Source: Herbaspirillum sp. meg3
GTDB taxonomy: Bacteria > Pseudomonadota > Gammaproteobacteria > Burkholderiales > Burkholderiaceae_D
NCBI RefSeq assembly: GCF_002257565.1
Contig: NZ_CP022736.1
Coordinates: 248,001-312,000 of the forward strand
Reading direction: 5' to 3'
Length of the DNA stretch: 64,000 nucleotides
Shown: positions 25,753-36,702 of the stretch, one piece after another
Numbering within the stretch: the stretch's first letter is position 1
How the letters are laid out: each line of letters starts with the position of its first letter
Translations under genes and position numbers: made by a program
Notes under the pieces: generated by a model
Databases searched by the model: none
The model's input: the letters and a program-made list of their open reading frames with translations, nothing else
What the model was told of the DNA's origin: nothing

Positions 25753-27117
25753 CTAGCGACTGTCTTGCTGCAAAGACCTCAGCTGACGCTCTGCCAGCGC
25801 ACGTGCCGCGCCGGTCGCCTGCACCGGATCGAAGAGATCCTGAATCTTGCTGATATCGATCTGCTTGCTCAGTTGGGGATCTTCCTTGATCGCAGTGGTC
25901 AGCGCATCAGCGAGATGGCCTTGCGTCTCGACAACGCGCTGCGTCAATTTTTCCAGCAGCGCGTGCGCATTCGGACGGCCGATGGCGCTCGCCAGATAGA
26001 TGGACGCCGCTTCGGCAAACACCAGACCTTGCAGTGCGTCGATATTGCGGCGCATGCGGCGGGTGTCGACGATGAGTCCGGCAAAAGCTTCATTGAGCGC
26101 CTTGATCGCGCCATGCGCGCCGAGAAACAAGGCCGGCCATTCCGCGAGTTCAGCCTGCCAGTTGCCGAGACCGCGTTCGTGCTGCTGTCCCATCGCGGCG
26201 AGCAAGGCGGCGGCGTGTTGCGGTGCGCGGTTGGCTGCTGCCAGGGCGATCATGGATGACACCGGATTACGCTTGTGCGGCATTGCCGATGAACCACCGC
26301 GGCCGTTGCCGGAGGGTTCCGCCAGTTCAGCGATTTCACCTTGGGCCATCAGGCTGAGGTCGGTTGCCATTTTTCCGAGGCTGCCGGTCAACACCGCGAC
26401 TTCCATGCCCAGCCGCATCCATTCGTCACGCTGTGTGTGCCAGGCGGCGTCGGCGACTTTCAATTGCAAGGCATCGGCCATGCGTTGCGCGACGGCAGGA
26501 CCTTTGTCGCCGAGTACGGCGAGCGTGCCGACGGCGCCGCCCAGTTGCAACTGCAAGGCCCGTGCGGATTGTTCACGCAACTGTTCGCGCGCGCGCAGCA
26601 ACGGTGCTGCCCAGCCAACCAGTTTGAAGCCGAAGCTGGTGACCTGCGCCGGTTGCATCAGCGTACGCGCCAGCACCGGTGTGGACAGATGCTGGTCTGC
26701 GAGTTTCAGCAACTGTGCGGTCAGCTCACCGAGGCCGTCGTCGATCAGCTTCAGCGCTTCGCGCGTGGCCAGCACCATGGCGGTGTCAAGCACGTCCTGA
26801 CTGGTGCTGCCCCAGTGCACGTGCGTGGCTGACTCCTGATTGGTGAGCGCGACGGTCTTGGTCAATTCCTTGACCAGTGGAATCGCCAGTGCGCCGGCGC
26901 GGCGACCGGCCTGGATGATCGCGGGGATATCGTAAAGCTGCGCATTACAAACGCTCGCGATCGTACGCGCAGCGGCTTCGGGAATGACACCCTCGGCGGC
27001 TTCGGCATTGGCCAGCGCTTCTTCAAAGTCGAACATCGCCTGCACGATGGACGTATCGTCGAAGACCTTGATCATCTCCGGCGTGGTCAAAAAACTGTCG
27101 AATATGGAAACGCTCAC
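25753..27117 (-). CDS. pcaB: 3-carboxy-cis,cis-muconate cycloisomerase
   Basis: A 454-residue member of the fumarase/aspartase superfamily. It converts 3-carboxymuconate (the PcaHG product) to 4-carboxymuconolactone. The superfamily signature GSSAMPHKRNP is near residue 275; SATHVHWGSTSQDVLDTA lies near residue 100. GTG at 27117 is preferred: it gives the typical SVSIFDSFLTTPEM N-terminus and has GGAG 7 nt upstream; an upstream ATG would add 10 unsupported residues. Second-last gene of the pcaHG-pcaB-pcaCD run. Confidence 0.92.
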   Translation of the reverse strand: MSVSIFDSFLTTPEMIKVFDDTSIVQAMFDFEEALANAEAAEGVIPEAAARTIASVCNAQLYDIPAIIQAGRRAGALAIPLVKELTKTVALTNQESATHVHWGSTSQDVLDTAMVLATREALKLIDDGLGELTAQLLKLADQHLSTPVLARTLMQPAQVTSFGFKLVGWAAPLLRAREQLREQSARALQLQLGGAVGTLAVLGDKGPAVAQRMADALQLKVADAAWHTQRDEWMRLGMEVAVLTGSLGKMATDLSLMAQGEIAELAEPSGNGRGGSSAMPHKRNPVSSMIALAAANRAPQHAAALLAAMGQQHERGLGNWQAELAEWPALFLGAHGAIKALNEAFAGLIVDTRRMRRNIDALQGLVFAEAASIYLASAIGRPNAHALLEKLTQRVVETQGHLADALTTAIKEDPQLSKQIDISKIQDLFDPVQATGAARALAERQLRSLQQDSR

Positions 27118-27149
27118 ATGGGCTCCGTTGTAATCGGTAAAACGCACGC

Positions 27150-27179
27150 GGGACTCGGTGGAGGGTATCCACGAGTCCC
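27150..27179. other. Intercistronic hairpin between pcaG and pcaB
   Basis: GGGACTCG (27150-27157) pairs with CGAGTCCC (27172-27179), extended inward by TGG/CCA with one bulged G. There is no T-run, so it is more likely an mRNA-stability or attenuating structure than a terminator. Confidence 0.4.
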
Positions 27180-27203
27180 CATGCTTTCAGGATAAATCAG
27201 TTT

Positions 27204-27722
27204 TCAGACGTAATCGAAGAATACGGTTTCCTGTGCGCCCTGCATGTTGATGTTCCACAGATAGGAACCGTCCGCCTGCTTCTTCGCAATCAAGGTATCA
27301 CGGCGTTGCTGCGGCACTTGGTTAAGGATGTCCGATTGTGCCAACCCCGCATCGTCTTCCAGGAAGACGGCAGTGAACTGGTGCTTGGTCAGGCCGCGTG
27401 CAAACACGGTGACATAGGCGACCGGCTTGCCGGCGGTGGCAGCCTGAGGCAAGGTGATCTGCAGGCTGAAGCCACCTTCGTCATTGCTCGGCACGCGACG
27501 ATAACCCGGGATGGCGTGTGCAGTTTCCACCGGTGCGCTGTCCGGCATCCATGTCTCGACCCACGCATCATTGATCGCCACGCCGTCGCCGTCAAAGATC
27601 GCGCCTTTGACGACGATCTTCGGTGCGCCGCTTTCCACGTTGGCAGTCATGTCGACGGCCCAGCGCCAGGCTTCATGCGGAAACGGGCCGATGGTTTGTG
27701 AGGTTGTGATTTTGCTTGTCAT
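27204..27722 (-). CDS. pcaG: Protocatechuate 3,4-dioxygenase alpha subunit
   Basis: A 172-residue intradiol dioxygenase alpha chain, which forms the holoenzyme with PcaH and shapes the active site. It has the N-terminal TSQTIGPFPHEAW motif and the beta-sandwich core with VETWMPD. It ends in ETVFFDYV, typical of PcaG. It is somewhat shorter than the ~200 residues usual for the chain. Start at 27722 with GGGGA upstream; the frame is open further upstream into pcaH but unsupported. 16 bp after pcaH. Confidence 0.92.
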   Translation of the reverse strand: MTSKITTSQTIGPFPHEAWRWAVDMTANVESGAPKIVVKGAIFDGDGVAINDAWVETWMPDSAPVETAHAIPGYRRVPSNDEGGFSLQITLPQAATAGKPVAYVTVFARGLTKHQFTAVFLEDDAGLAQSDILNQVPQQRRDTLIAKKQADGSYLWNINMQGAQETVFFDYV

Positions 27723-27738
27723 AGTAGTCCCCGATTCC

Positions 27739-28431
27739 TTAGATACCCATAGGGGTGGCGTTGCGTCCGCGCAGCACGATGTCGAACTCGTAGCCGAGCA
27801 TCTTGTCGTCGACGGTTTCATCCAGGCTGAAGCGCGAGATCAAACGTTGGCGTGCAGCCTCGTCCGGAATGCTCTGGAAAATCGGGTCGTATTCAAACAG
27901 CGGATCGCTGGGGAAATACATCTGCGTCACCAGGCGCTGGGCATACACGTTGCCGAACATCGAGAAGTGGATGTGCGCCGGACGCCATGCCTTGTGATGG
28001 TTGCCCCACGGATAAGGGCCCGGCTTGATCGTGACGAAACGATAGCGGCCGTTGTCGTCGGTCAGCATCTTGCCGAAGCCAGTGAAATTAGGATCGAGCG
28101 GCGCATCGTGCTGGTCGCGCTTGTGCCAGTAGCGGCCTGCGGAATTGCATTGCCACACTTCCAGCAGCGAATTGCGCACCGGCTTGCCGTCTTCATCCAG
28201 CACGCGGCCGGTAACGACGATCTTCTCGCCCAGCGGTTCGTCCTTACCTTGTGCGGTCATATCCATATCGTGCGGCAGGATCAGCTTGGGCGAGGCAAAC
28301 AGATTGGTCGTGGTCGCAGCGGCAGCGTTGATACGCAACGGCGCCTGCGTCGGACCGCGTTTGACGGTGGATTTATAGGGAGGGTAAATCAGCTCCGGAT
28401 AAACGCCGGATTCGACTGCGTCGAAGTTCAT
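27739..28431 (-). CDS. pcaH: Protocatechuate 3,4-dioxygenase beta subunit
   Basis: A 230-residue iron-binding chain that opens the ring of protocatechuate between its hydroxyls to give 3-carboxy-cis,cis-muconate. The Fe(III) ligand set is visible: Tyr in GRYWHKRDQHDAP, Tyr in KPGPYPWG and the two His of WRPAHIHFSMFG. AAGGAG precedes the ATG. It is the first gene of the minus-strand run pcaHG-pcaB-pcaCD and is divergent from an IclR regulator gene, with IclR-type sites in the 240-bp gap. Confidence 0.94.
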   Translation of the reverse strand: MNFDAVESGVYPELIYPPYKSTVKRGPTQAPLRINAAAATTTNLFASPKLILPHDMDMTAQGKDEPLGEKIVVTGRVLDEDGKPVRNSLLEVWQCNSAGRYWHKRDQHDAPLDPNFTGFGKMLTDDNGRYRFVTIKPGPYPWGNHHKAWRPAHIHFSMFGNVYAQRLVTQMYFPSDPLFEYDPIFQSIPDEAARQRLISRFSLDETVDDKMLGYEFDIVLRGRNATPMGI

Positions 28432-28523
28432 GGGGTCTCCTTGAAAAGGGTCGATAGCACACGACTCACGCCACGATGCATGCTGGCGGGATAGGTAATT
28501 CGCTCGTGTCGACGGGTCTTTTT

Positions 28524-28538
28524 GTGCGAATAACGTAT
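28524..28538. promoter_or_regulatory. Imperfect IclR-type site upstream of pcaH
   Basis: GTGCGAATAACGTAT, matching 11 of 15 positions of the inverted PcaU/PcaR-type core. It lies about 95 bp upstream of the pcaH start and on the pcaH side of the divergent region. Confidence 0.45.
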
Positions 28539-28622
28539 CGTGTTGTTTTGTTCTGATCGGATCTTAGGTAAAGAAGGGCGCAGCCACAAGGGAGCTTATG
28601 GGTGTTCCATTCGGTATTCGCC

Positions 28623-28649
28623 CTATTTGTGCGAAAATCGCACAAATAG
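28623..28649. promoter_or_regulatory. Perfect 12-bp-arm palindrome, IclR operator candidate
   Basis: CTATTTGTGCGA at 28623-28634 and its exact inverse at 28638-28649, separated by AAA. The TGTGCGA core is shared with the site at 8393-8426. It ends 22 bp before the IclR start codon, in a position suited to autoregulation. Confidence 0.7.
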
Positions 28650-28671
28650 ACGACTTTATGCAGATGCCACC

Positions 28672-29466
28672 ATGACTGAGCCACAAGACGCCGCTGATAC
28701 CGAAATTGCCGCGCCGCACAAACGCGACCTCATCGCCGGTCTGGAAAAAGGCCTGCAGGTGATTGAGGCTTTCGACCAGGAACGTTCACGCCTGACCATC
28801 GCCGAAGTTGCTCAGCGCACCGGCCTCACACGTGCTGCGGCGCGCCGTTATCTGATTACGCTGGCGCATCTGGGTTATGTGCGGCATGAGCAAAAATTGT
28901 TTTCCCTGACGCCGATGATTTTGCGGCTCGGACAGTCCTACCTGCACTCGGCCAGATTGCCGCGCATCGTGCAGCCGTTGTTGTATCGCCTGGCCTATTC
29001 GCTGGAAGAAGCCGCCTCCGCCGGCGTGCTCGACCACGATCAACTGGTCTGCGTTGCCGCCGTCAGCGCCGGGAGGCTGGTGTCGACCACCTTGCAGCCG
29101 GGGACGCGGGTACCGGCCTTCTGCACCGCCAATGGCCGCGTGTTATTGGCGCATCTGCCGCAGGTGCAGATGGAGCATTTTCTTGAGCGCCTGCAGCCGG
29201 AGCAGATCACCGCGCATACCATCGTCAACAAGGAGCGTCTGGCGCTGGAGATTGCGCGCACGCGCGAGCAGGGGTATGCCCTGGTGGATCAGGAACTGGA
29301 ACTTGGTTTGCGGACCATGGCGGTGCCGATTCGCAATTTTCGGGGTGAGGTGGTGGCGGCTATGAACATCAGTGTGCATGCTGCGCGCATGAAGCTGGAG
29401 GAGATGGTGGAGAGGTGTTTGCCGGCGATGTTGAAGATTCAGGTGGAGTTGGGGGCGTTGCTTTAG
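28672..29466 (+). CDS. IclR-family regulator of pcaHG (PcaR/PcaU/PobR subgroup, second copy)
   Basis: A 264-residue IclR protein. The winged helix is at about residues 18-85 (LEKGLQVIEAF, TIAEVAQRTGLTRAAARRYL), followed by the effector domain (GTRVPAFCTANGRVLLA, DQELELGLRTMAVPIRN). It is paralogous to the regulator at 7342-8226 and shares its operator core. Start at 28672 (MTEPQD), immediately after the palindrome; the longer open frame would run through that operator. It is divergent from pcaHG. It may use protocatechuate, 4-hydroxybenzoate or 3-oxoadipate as effector. The 3' end is close to the second composite repeat. Confidence 0.87.
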   Translation: MTEPQDAADTEIAAPHKRDLIAGLEKGLQVIEAFDQERSRLTIAEVAQRTGLTRAAARRYLITLAHLGYVRHEQKLFSLTPMILRLGQSYLHSARLPRIVQPLLYRLAYSLEEAASAGVLDHDQLVCVAAVSAGRLVSTTLQPGTRVPAFCTANGRVLLAHLPQVQMEHFLERLQPEQITAHTIVNKERLALEIARTREQGYALVDQELELGLRTMAVPIRNFRGEVVAAMNISVHAARMKLEEMVERCLPAMLKIQVELGALL

Positions 29467-29473
29467 GTGTGCT

Positions 29474-30089
29474 GTTCCGACTTTGCTTATGTTGGTAGCT
29501 TAGATTGTTCTTTCTTCGATCAACCAAGCCGGGGGCGGCCCGGCAGCCGCTCACTTTCTTTGCTTCGCCAAAGAAAGTAAGCAAAGAAAGGCGACCGCTG
29601 GGTCGTAGCCCTCTTCGAGGGTTCCCGGCGCCAGCAGATGAAAATCGGGAAGGGAAAACAACTCGCTGCGCTCAGACATTTTTCCCTTCTTAATCCGATT
29701 TTCACCCGCTGACACCGGCTACTCTCAAGCGGACTTCGAGACGGGCTCGCTGCGCCTCGCCCTTGCTGGCTCGCCTTCGGCATTGCGGCGTAAAGTACTG
29801 GTGACGTCACAAACTTCAGTACTCTCTTTTAATTTCGTCGTCCCAGCGAACGCTGGAGTCCAGTGACGTTTGCGCATCACTCAGCCGTCGTTAAGACGCT
29901 GGGTTCCAACTTTCGCTGGAACGACAGAGTAAATAAGACCAGACAAACGAAAACTGTCGCAGTACCCTGGCTCGCTTTCTTGGCTTACTTTCTTTGGCGA
30001 GACAAAGAAAGTGAGTAGCCGCCGGGCTACCCCCGGCAAGGTTGATCGAAGAAAGAAAATCGAAGCTACCTAACCCGGCCAGTCGGAAC
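29474..30089. repeat. Composite long inverted repeat element, copy 2
   Basis: A 616-bp unit starting GTTCCGACT and ending AGTCGGAAC. The left arm (about 29515-29780) matches the left arm of the copy at 14827-15585 almost base for base, including the ACTTTCTTTG/CAAAGAAAGT hairpin. The right arm is shorter (about 29975-30070) and lacks the inner part present in copy 1. The centre again has GTCCCAGCGAACGCTGG and GGGTTCCAACTTTCGCTGGAAC dyads. It too lies between convergent genes (IclR and AraC). Confidence 0.8.
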
Positions 30090-30132
30090 AAAACACAGCA
30101 AGCCACAGCAAGCCACCACAAAAAAACACCTC

Positions 30133-32349
<2,217 letters not shown>

Positions 32350-32350
32350 G

Positions 32351-32390
32351 TAAAAAAAACGGCGCATGCACGATCACTCGTGCATGCGCC
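32351..32390 (-). terminator. Rho-independent terminator of the porin gene
   Basis: A 13-bp perfect stem (32361-32373 with 32378-32390) and a TCAC loop. Eight T follow on the minus strand. It sits 31 bp past the porin stop and 1 bp after the pobA stop. On the plus strand the stem lacks a T-run. Confidence 0.87.
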
Positions 32391-32420
32391 GCCACCTCAA
32401 GACAGAGGGACTTCAACACA

Positions 32421-33515
32421 TCAGAAGGTGTGGCGGACGCCAGTCATCACACCGAACTGATTCATGCCGGTGCCGACGGTGCCGCCGACATCCAGAGGGA
32501 TTGCCGCTGTGCCGGCGTTCTTCATATAGCCAAGCGACGTATATAGCGCAGTACGCTTGGACAGGTTGTAGGTCAGGCGTGCTACCGACAGCGTGGATTT
32601 GTTGGCCGAGCCCTTGATGTTCAACTTGGCAACCTGCGCGTCCAGCACCAGCGCCGTGCTGATCGGATAAGAGAATCCCAGATAGTACAAATCTGAATTG
32701 GTGTTGACCGCTGCTGCCGCACGCGTCTTGCGATCCATCACGCCCATGCCGATCTTGGTGCTGCCCAGCATGGCATAGCCATTCAGGGTCACGCGCTGAT
32801 CGGTGTTGTCGCTGCTGGTGAGGCCGTTTGATGCGCCGGTGTTGCCATACATGATGTCGTACGAGCTCGACACGCCGAAGCTCTGGCTGTCATAGGCAAG
32901 CATCGCAGTGACCTGGCGGCAGGCTTTCGCATTGCCGGCAACTTCGCCCGCGCAGCTGGTGGCGCTGGCGCCGCCGGCAGTGGAGGTATCGCGGCCGAAG
33001 CTATAGGTCGCGCCGACCGTCACGCCCGAGAAGGTGCCGAGATAGCCGATGGCATTGTCGCTGCGTGCATTCGGAATGTACGAATCGATGCTGCTGATCG
33101 AAAAGATATTCGGGCCCATGACGTCCGACTTGGCGGTGACCAGGTAGGTCATGTTGACCTGGCGGCCCAGCATGATGGTGCCGTAGTTATTTTTCAAGCC
33201 GATGAAGGATTGACGGCCGAACAGGCGATTGCCTTGTCCCATGCCGCCGGTGTCGACGGCAAAGCCGGACTCCAGTACAAACATCGCTTGCAGGCCACCG
33301 CCCAGATCTTCCGTGCCCTTGAAACCCAGACGCGATGGAAACGATGCCGTGAGCGAAGGCATTTTCAATGCGGAATTGCCGGCGGCATTGGCGTTGGTTG
33401 TGTAGACAACTCCCGTGTCGATGATGCCGTAAATCGTCACCTGGCTTTGCGCCATCGCCTGATGCGAGCACGCCGCGCCAAGCAGAGCCAGGGTGCTGCA
33501 GACTAACTTGTTCAT
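32421..33515 (-). CDS. Gram-negative trimeric porin linked to an AraC/XylS-type promoter
   Basis: A 364-residue outer-membrane porin with a signal peptide (to AMA-Q), the QVTIYGIIDTG start of the mature barrel, SRLGFKGTEDLGGGL and a C-terminal RHTF. Start at 33515 because GGGGAAG lies 5 nt before this ATG; the open frame gives four more residues. It is a close paralogue of the porin at 6095-7201. Its promoter, about 200 nt upstream, has the double TGCA-N6-GGATA architecture shared with the chemoreceptor and dioxygenase promoters, so it is probably an inducible entry channel for the dioxygenase substrate. Confidence 0.92.
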   Translation of the reverse strand: MNKLVCSTLALLGAACSHQAMAQSQVTIYGIIDTGVVYTTNANAAGNSALKMPSLTASFPSRLGFKGTEDLGGGLQAMFVLESGFAVDTGGMGQGNRLFGRQSFIGLKNNYGTIMLGRQVNMTYLVTAKSDVMGPNIFSISSIDSYIPNARSDNAIGYLGTFSGVTVGATYSFGRDTSTAGGASATSCAGEVAGNAKACRQVTAMLAYDSQSFGVSSSYDIMYGNTGASNGLTSSDNTDQRVTLNGYAMLGSTKIGMGVMDRKTRAAAAVNTNSDLYYLGFSYPISTALVLDAQVAKLNIKGSANKSTLSVARLTYNLSKRTALYTSLGYMKNAGTAAIPLDVGGTVGTGMNQFGVMTGVRHTF

Positions 33516-33883
33516 GATCTTCCCCATTCAAATGAAATTGCAGAATCAATATGTCGGCGCAGCTGTCGATATCGCAGGCGGTAGTTCATTTCCCTGCCTG
33601 CGATGACCACGCCGTCGCTATGCATCGGTCGGCCTTCGTCTCCTTGTGCCGATGCAGTGTTATGCAAGGATTCTTGTTTTTCTTGCGCGACCTGGCTGCG
33701 CAGTGTTGTCTCTTGTCGAAGCGATCTTAGATAAAGGGAGAGATGAAAAATATCCGGCGCTTGCACGTTAGGCGCGTGCCACTATCCGTTTTTTACGCGC
33801 GTTCTGCCGCCGGTGCATCGCGGTGCAGAATTGGATTTTTCTGGTGCAAAAAGAAGAAGGTTATAGCGCGGTGGCGTGCTCAA
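33516..33883 (-). promoter_or_regulatory. Porin leader and XylS/BenR-type promoter
   Basis: Read on the minus strand, the region holds a distal half-site CGTA-N6-GGATA (33783-33797), 17 bp, a proximal TGCA-N6-GGATA (33751-33765), 21 bp, and a -10 box TAAGAT (33724-33729). A ~200-nt leader to the porin ATG follows. The proximal site matches the XylS/BenR half-site TGCA-N6-GGNTA exactly; the distal one keeps only the GGATA half. Between 33798 and the MCP stop nothing else is visible. Confidence 0.72.
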
Positions 33884-35116
33884 TCAGCTCGTTGTCAGCA
33901 GCGCGACCGGTACAGCCGATGCAATGGATGCCTTGGGTTTAACGGATGTCTGCTCACCCTGACGCAAGCGCGTGTTGGAGACCTTGAATGCCGACACCGA
34001 ATAGTTGAGCCGACCGGCTTGTTCTTCCAGAGACTGTGCAGCCGCAGCGACTTGCTCCACCATGGCTGCATTTTGCTGTGTACTCTGATCCATCTGTGCA
34101 ATGGCGGCGCTGATCTTTTCAATCCCGTGCCGCTGCTCGACCGATCCTGCGCTGATGGCATTGACGATGTCGGAGACGGCGCTGATCGATTGCTGCACCT
34201 TCTCGACCGTGCTCCTGACTTCATGTGCCTGATGCAGACCGTCCTGCACCATGCTGACGGAGGCATCGATCAGTACTTTGATCTCCTTCGCTGCGGCAGA
34301 AGACCGGTGTGCCAGACTACGTACCTCACTGGCGACCACCGCAAATCCGCGTCCTTGTGCACCGGCGCGTGCCGCCTCGACGGCAGCATTGAGCGCCAGA
34401 ATGTTGGTCTGGAATGCGATGCCATCAATCAGCGCCGTGATCTCGGAAATCTGTTTGGAGCTTTCATCAAGCCTGCCGATGGTTTCGCTCATGGTTTGCA
34501 TCGACTTGCTGCCGGATAGCGCCAGCGTATTCGCGCCATCCGCGAGCGTGTTGGCGCGCAAGGCGTTGTCGGTGTTGCTGCGGATGGCCTCGGTGAGTTG
34601 CCGCATGCTGTGCGCGGTTTGTTCCAGCGAGGCGGCTTGTTGTTCGGTACGGATCGACAGATCCATATTGCCTGCTGCGATCTCGCGTGTTGCCGTGGCG
34701 ACCGAAGCCGTGGCATTGACGACGCCGACCACGACGTCTTCCACCCGTTGGAGAAAACCGTCAAAGGCGCGCGCCGACGTGCCGAATTCGTCTTTGCGCG
34801 GACTGGCCGACCGTTTGGAAAAATCGAGGAAAGACGCCATCTCGCCAAACTTGCCGGTCTGACGATGCAAGCCGCCGCAGACGACGGTGATCAGATGGCG
34901 TGCTGCGATCAATGCGATGATCGCGCCGGCAATCATGCATGCACCGGCGATCCAATGCATCAGCGCTGCAAGCTCCCTGCCATGGCCGGCTTTCGCGTCG
35001 GCCGCCAAAGTATGCGTGACGACAATGGCGGATGCGCCGAGGCAGAGCAGGATCAGCGTCAACAGCGCAAACGCCAGGGTCACCTTGAACTGGATGGAGC
35101 GAAAATAATTATGCAT
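33884..35116 (-). CDS. Methyl-accepting chemotaxis protein with minimal periplasmic part
   Basis: A 410-residue chemoreceptor. Two membrane segments (about 12-32 and 50-70) are separated by only ~18 residues, so there is almost no periplasmic ligand domain. A HAMP-like linker and the cytoplasmic signalling domain follow, with the conserved hairpin [19 protein letters not shown] and methylation-helix patterns. Start codons at 35155 or 35182 are possible; none has a strong Shine-Dalgarno, and 35116 lies right before the first membrane segment. The promoter has the shared XylS/BenR-type layout. It may sense from the membrane or cytoplasm, or via a partner SBP (inference). Confidence 0.85.
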   Translation of the reverse strand: MHNYFRSIQFKVTLAFALLTLILLCLGASAIVVTHTLAADAKAGHGRELAALMHWIAGACMIAGAIIALIAARHLITVVCGGLHRQTGKFGEMASFLDFSKRSASPRKDEFGTSARAFDGFLQRVEDVVVGVVNATASVATATREIAAGNMDLSIRTEQQAASLEQTAHSMRQLTEAIRSNTDNALRANTLADGANTLALSGSKSMQTMSETIGRLDESSKQISEITALIDGIAFQTNILALNAAVEAARAGAQGRGFAVVASEVRSLAHRSSAAAKEIKVLIDASVSMVQDGLHQAHEVRSTVEKVQQSISAVSDIVNAISAGSVEQRHGIEKISAAIAQMDQSTQQNAAMVEQVAAAAQSLEEQAGRLNYSVSAFKVSNTRLRQGEQTSVKPKASIASAVPVALLTTS

Positions 35117-35212
35117 CGCGGTGTTTCCGTTGTTGTCTGATCGGTTGTCTTCCATGGGCGAGGTGAGATCTCGCGTCTTCATGGACGATGCGTGGGGAGT
35201 ATCCTCGCGCTG

Positions 35213-35286
35213 ATCATAGAGAGTGCCGGATGAAAGAAATATCCGGCGTTTGCAGATGCGCGCCTGCGCTTTATCCGAATCTTGCG
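35213..35286 (-). promoter_or_regulatory. XylS/BenR-type promoter of the chemoreceptor gene
   Basis: On the minus strand: CGCA-N6-GGATA (35272-35286), 17 bp, TGCA-N6-GGATA (35240-35254), 21 bp, then TATGAT (35213-35218). Spacing is identical to the porin and dioxygenase promoters. Confidence 0.78.
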
Positions 35287-35387
35287 ACGCCGGAGGCAGG
35301 CAGATAAATAGGAACCGATAGCGGTGTGAATGCGCGAAAAAAATGGCATCTTCCGATGCCGTTTTCAAGAATGAGAGAGAAGACGTA

Positions 35388-36398
35388 TCAGCGTGCGCAG
35401 CCGCGCGTTTGCTTGGGCAGCTCGCCGAAACGTTCACGGTAATACGCCGAAAAACGGCCCAGATGGCCGAAGCCGAACTCGAAGGCGGTGTCGGTGATAT
35501 TCGCGCCGGGATGCGTGAGCAGGCGTTCTCGTGCGGCGTCGAGCCGGATGTTGCGCAGCAGATCCATTGGTGCGACGCCATGATGTTGATGGCACAAGGC
35601 GTTGAGAGCGCGTACGCTGACGCCGGCGGCGTTGGCCAGATCGGCCAGCGCCAGTGGTGCGCACAGGCGCGTACGGATGTACTTCTCCAGCATGTCCAGG
35701 CGTTGCAGCTTGCCGGCGCCAACCAGCCCTTCCGCCGATTCGTCGGCAGCGATACCGGCGGCAGTCGGGCCGGCGGTAAAGGTGCTTGTGAGTTGTGACA
35801 GCAGGAACTGCGCCGCACCACGTTCGAAATGATTGATCCATGCGCCGTGGCCGTCGTTTTGTCCCGGCAGCGCCAGCACGCGCACCAGCGACTGGATCAG
35901 CAGATCCCAATGCGGGATGGCTTGTTCAGGCAGCAAGAACAGCGATGGCATGTTCGCCGGACCGGCTTGTCCCTGCGCGCTGAGCTCTTCAAACAAGGCC
36001 AGCGGTACTTTCAGGATCAGTTGTTCCGAACCGGCCTGCCACCACAGACGCAAATTCCGTTTTGGTGCAATCAGCGCGGTCTTGCCTTGCGGGATGCACA
36101 CTTTTTGTCCGTCGGATTCAATTTCGGCAGTGCCGCTCAGGGTCATGTGGACCAGCGCGAAACCATTGAACAGGCGCGGCCGCACGATCACCTCGGCACC
36201 GTACTTCAACATGAAGATCTGCAACTGCTGGATCGCCGCCTTGAAGAGCACCGTATCGACATCATCACCCTTCCAGAACAAATCATGTTCCGACAATTCA
36301 TTGGCGACCTGCGCGTGGCAATCCACCTTCCTTGTCGACTGAAAGACACGATGCCGATAGAGCGGCGCCAGGCTGAGCGATTGGCTTATGTTCTGCAT
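35388..36398 (-). CDS. AraC/XylS-family regulator (BenR/AntR/AndR type)
   Basis: A 336-residue regulator. An N-terminal AraC-binding-2-like sensing domain (about 30-215) leads into a C-terminal AraC DNA-binding domain (about 235-330: [44 protein letters not shown] and [24 protein letters not shown]). This architecture matches the activators of benzoate and anthranilate dioxygenases. The gene lies next to two promoters and 5 kb from a third that carry TGCA-N6-GGATA half-sites, the recognition type of this group, so it is the probable activator of chemoreceptor, porin and dioxygenase operon. The effector is likely the dioxygenase substrate. Confidence 0.87.
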   Translation of the reverse strand: MQNISQSLSLAPLYRHRVFQSTRKVDCHAQVANELSEHDLFWKGDDVDTVLFKAAIQQLQIFMLKYGAEVIVRPRLFNGFALVHMTLSGTAEIESDGQKVCIPQGKTALIAPKRNLRLWWQAGSEQLILKVPLALFEELSAQGQAGPANMPSLFLLPEQAIPHWDLLIQSLVRVLALPGQNDGHGAWINHFERGAAQFLLSQLTSTFTAGPTAAGIAADESAEGLVGAGKLQRLDMLEKYIRTRLCAPLALADLANAAGVSVRALNALCHQHHGVAPMDLLRNIRLDAARERLLTHPGANITDTAFEFGFGHLGRFSAYYRERFGELPKQTRGCAR

Positions 36399-36591
36399 GT
36401 TAACCTCTTAACGATGTCCCGCCGAGTGGGATGGGAGGACGATAGAGACCGGGTGTTGCCGAACCGCCGGCGGGAAATTTTCCACACCTGATTCGGGAAA
36501 AACAACGAATGGACTGAAGGCGGATACCAGTGCACACCCCCAATTGACTGCGTAAAAATCAAGCGACAGTCAATCCACAATCAGCCAACTG

Positions 36592-36702
36592 TCAGCAATT
36601 TTCGTGCCCGAATTTTTCGGTGCTCGTGCGCGGATAGGGCGCATACGCGGGATTGTTGCCGGGATGCAGGCCTGTGCGTGGAACGGAAAGATGTTTCTTC
36701 AT
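36592..36702 (-). CDS. Possible 36-residue small protein
   Basis: I do not recognise this product. The ORF MKKHLSVPRTGLHPGNNPAY... (36 residues, Pro/Tyr-rich middle, C-terminal Cys) is supported mainly by a near-ideal AGGAGA Shine-Dalgarno six nt before its ATG. It lies 193 bp upstream of the AraC gene on the same strand and is divergent from catR. It could be a real small protein, a leader peptide for the AraC mRNA, or chance. There is no signal peptide or membrane segment. Confidence 0.45.
   Translation of the reverse strand: MKKHLSVPRTGLHPGNNPAYAPYPRTSTEKFGHENC

Noticed and set aside
27150..27179. Hairpin between pcaG and pcaB considered as a terminator
   Set aside because: No T-run on either strand, and the flanking genes are consecutive in one pathway operon; listed as an intercistronic structure.
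35117..35821. N-terminal extension that would make the short chemoreceptor 645 residues long
   Set aside because: The extra part is antisense to the AraC/XylS gene and would run through the chemoreceptor promoter; its composition is non-protein-like.
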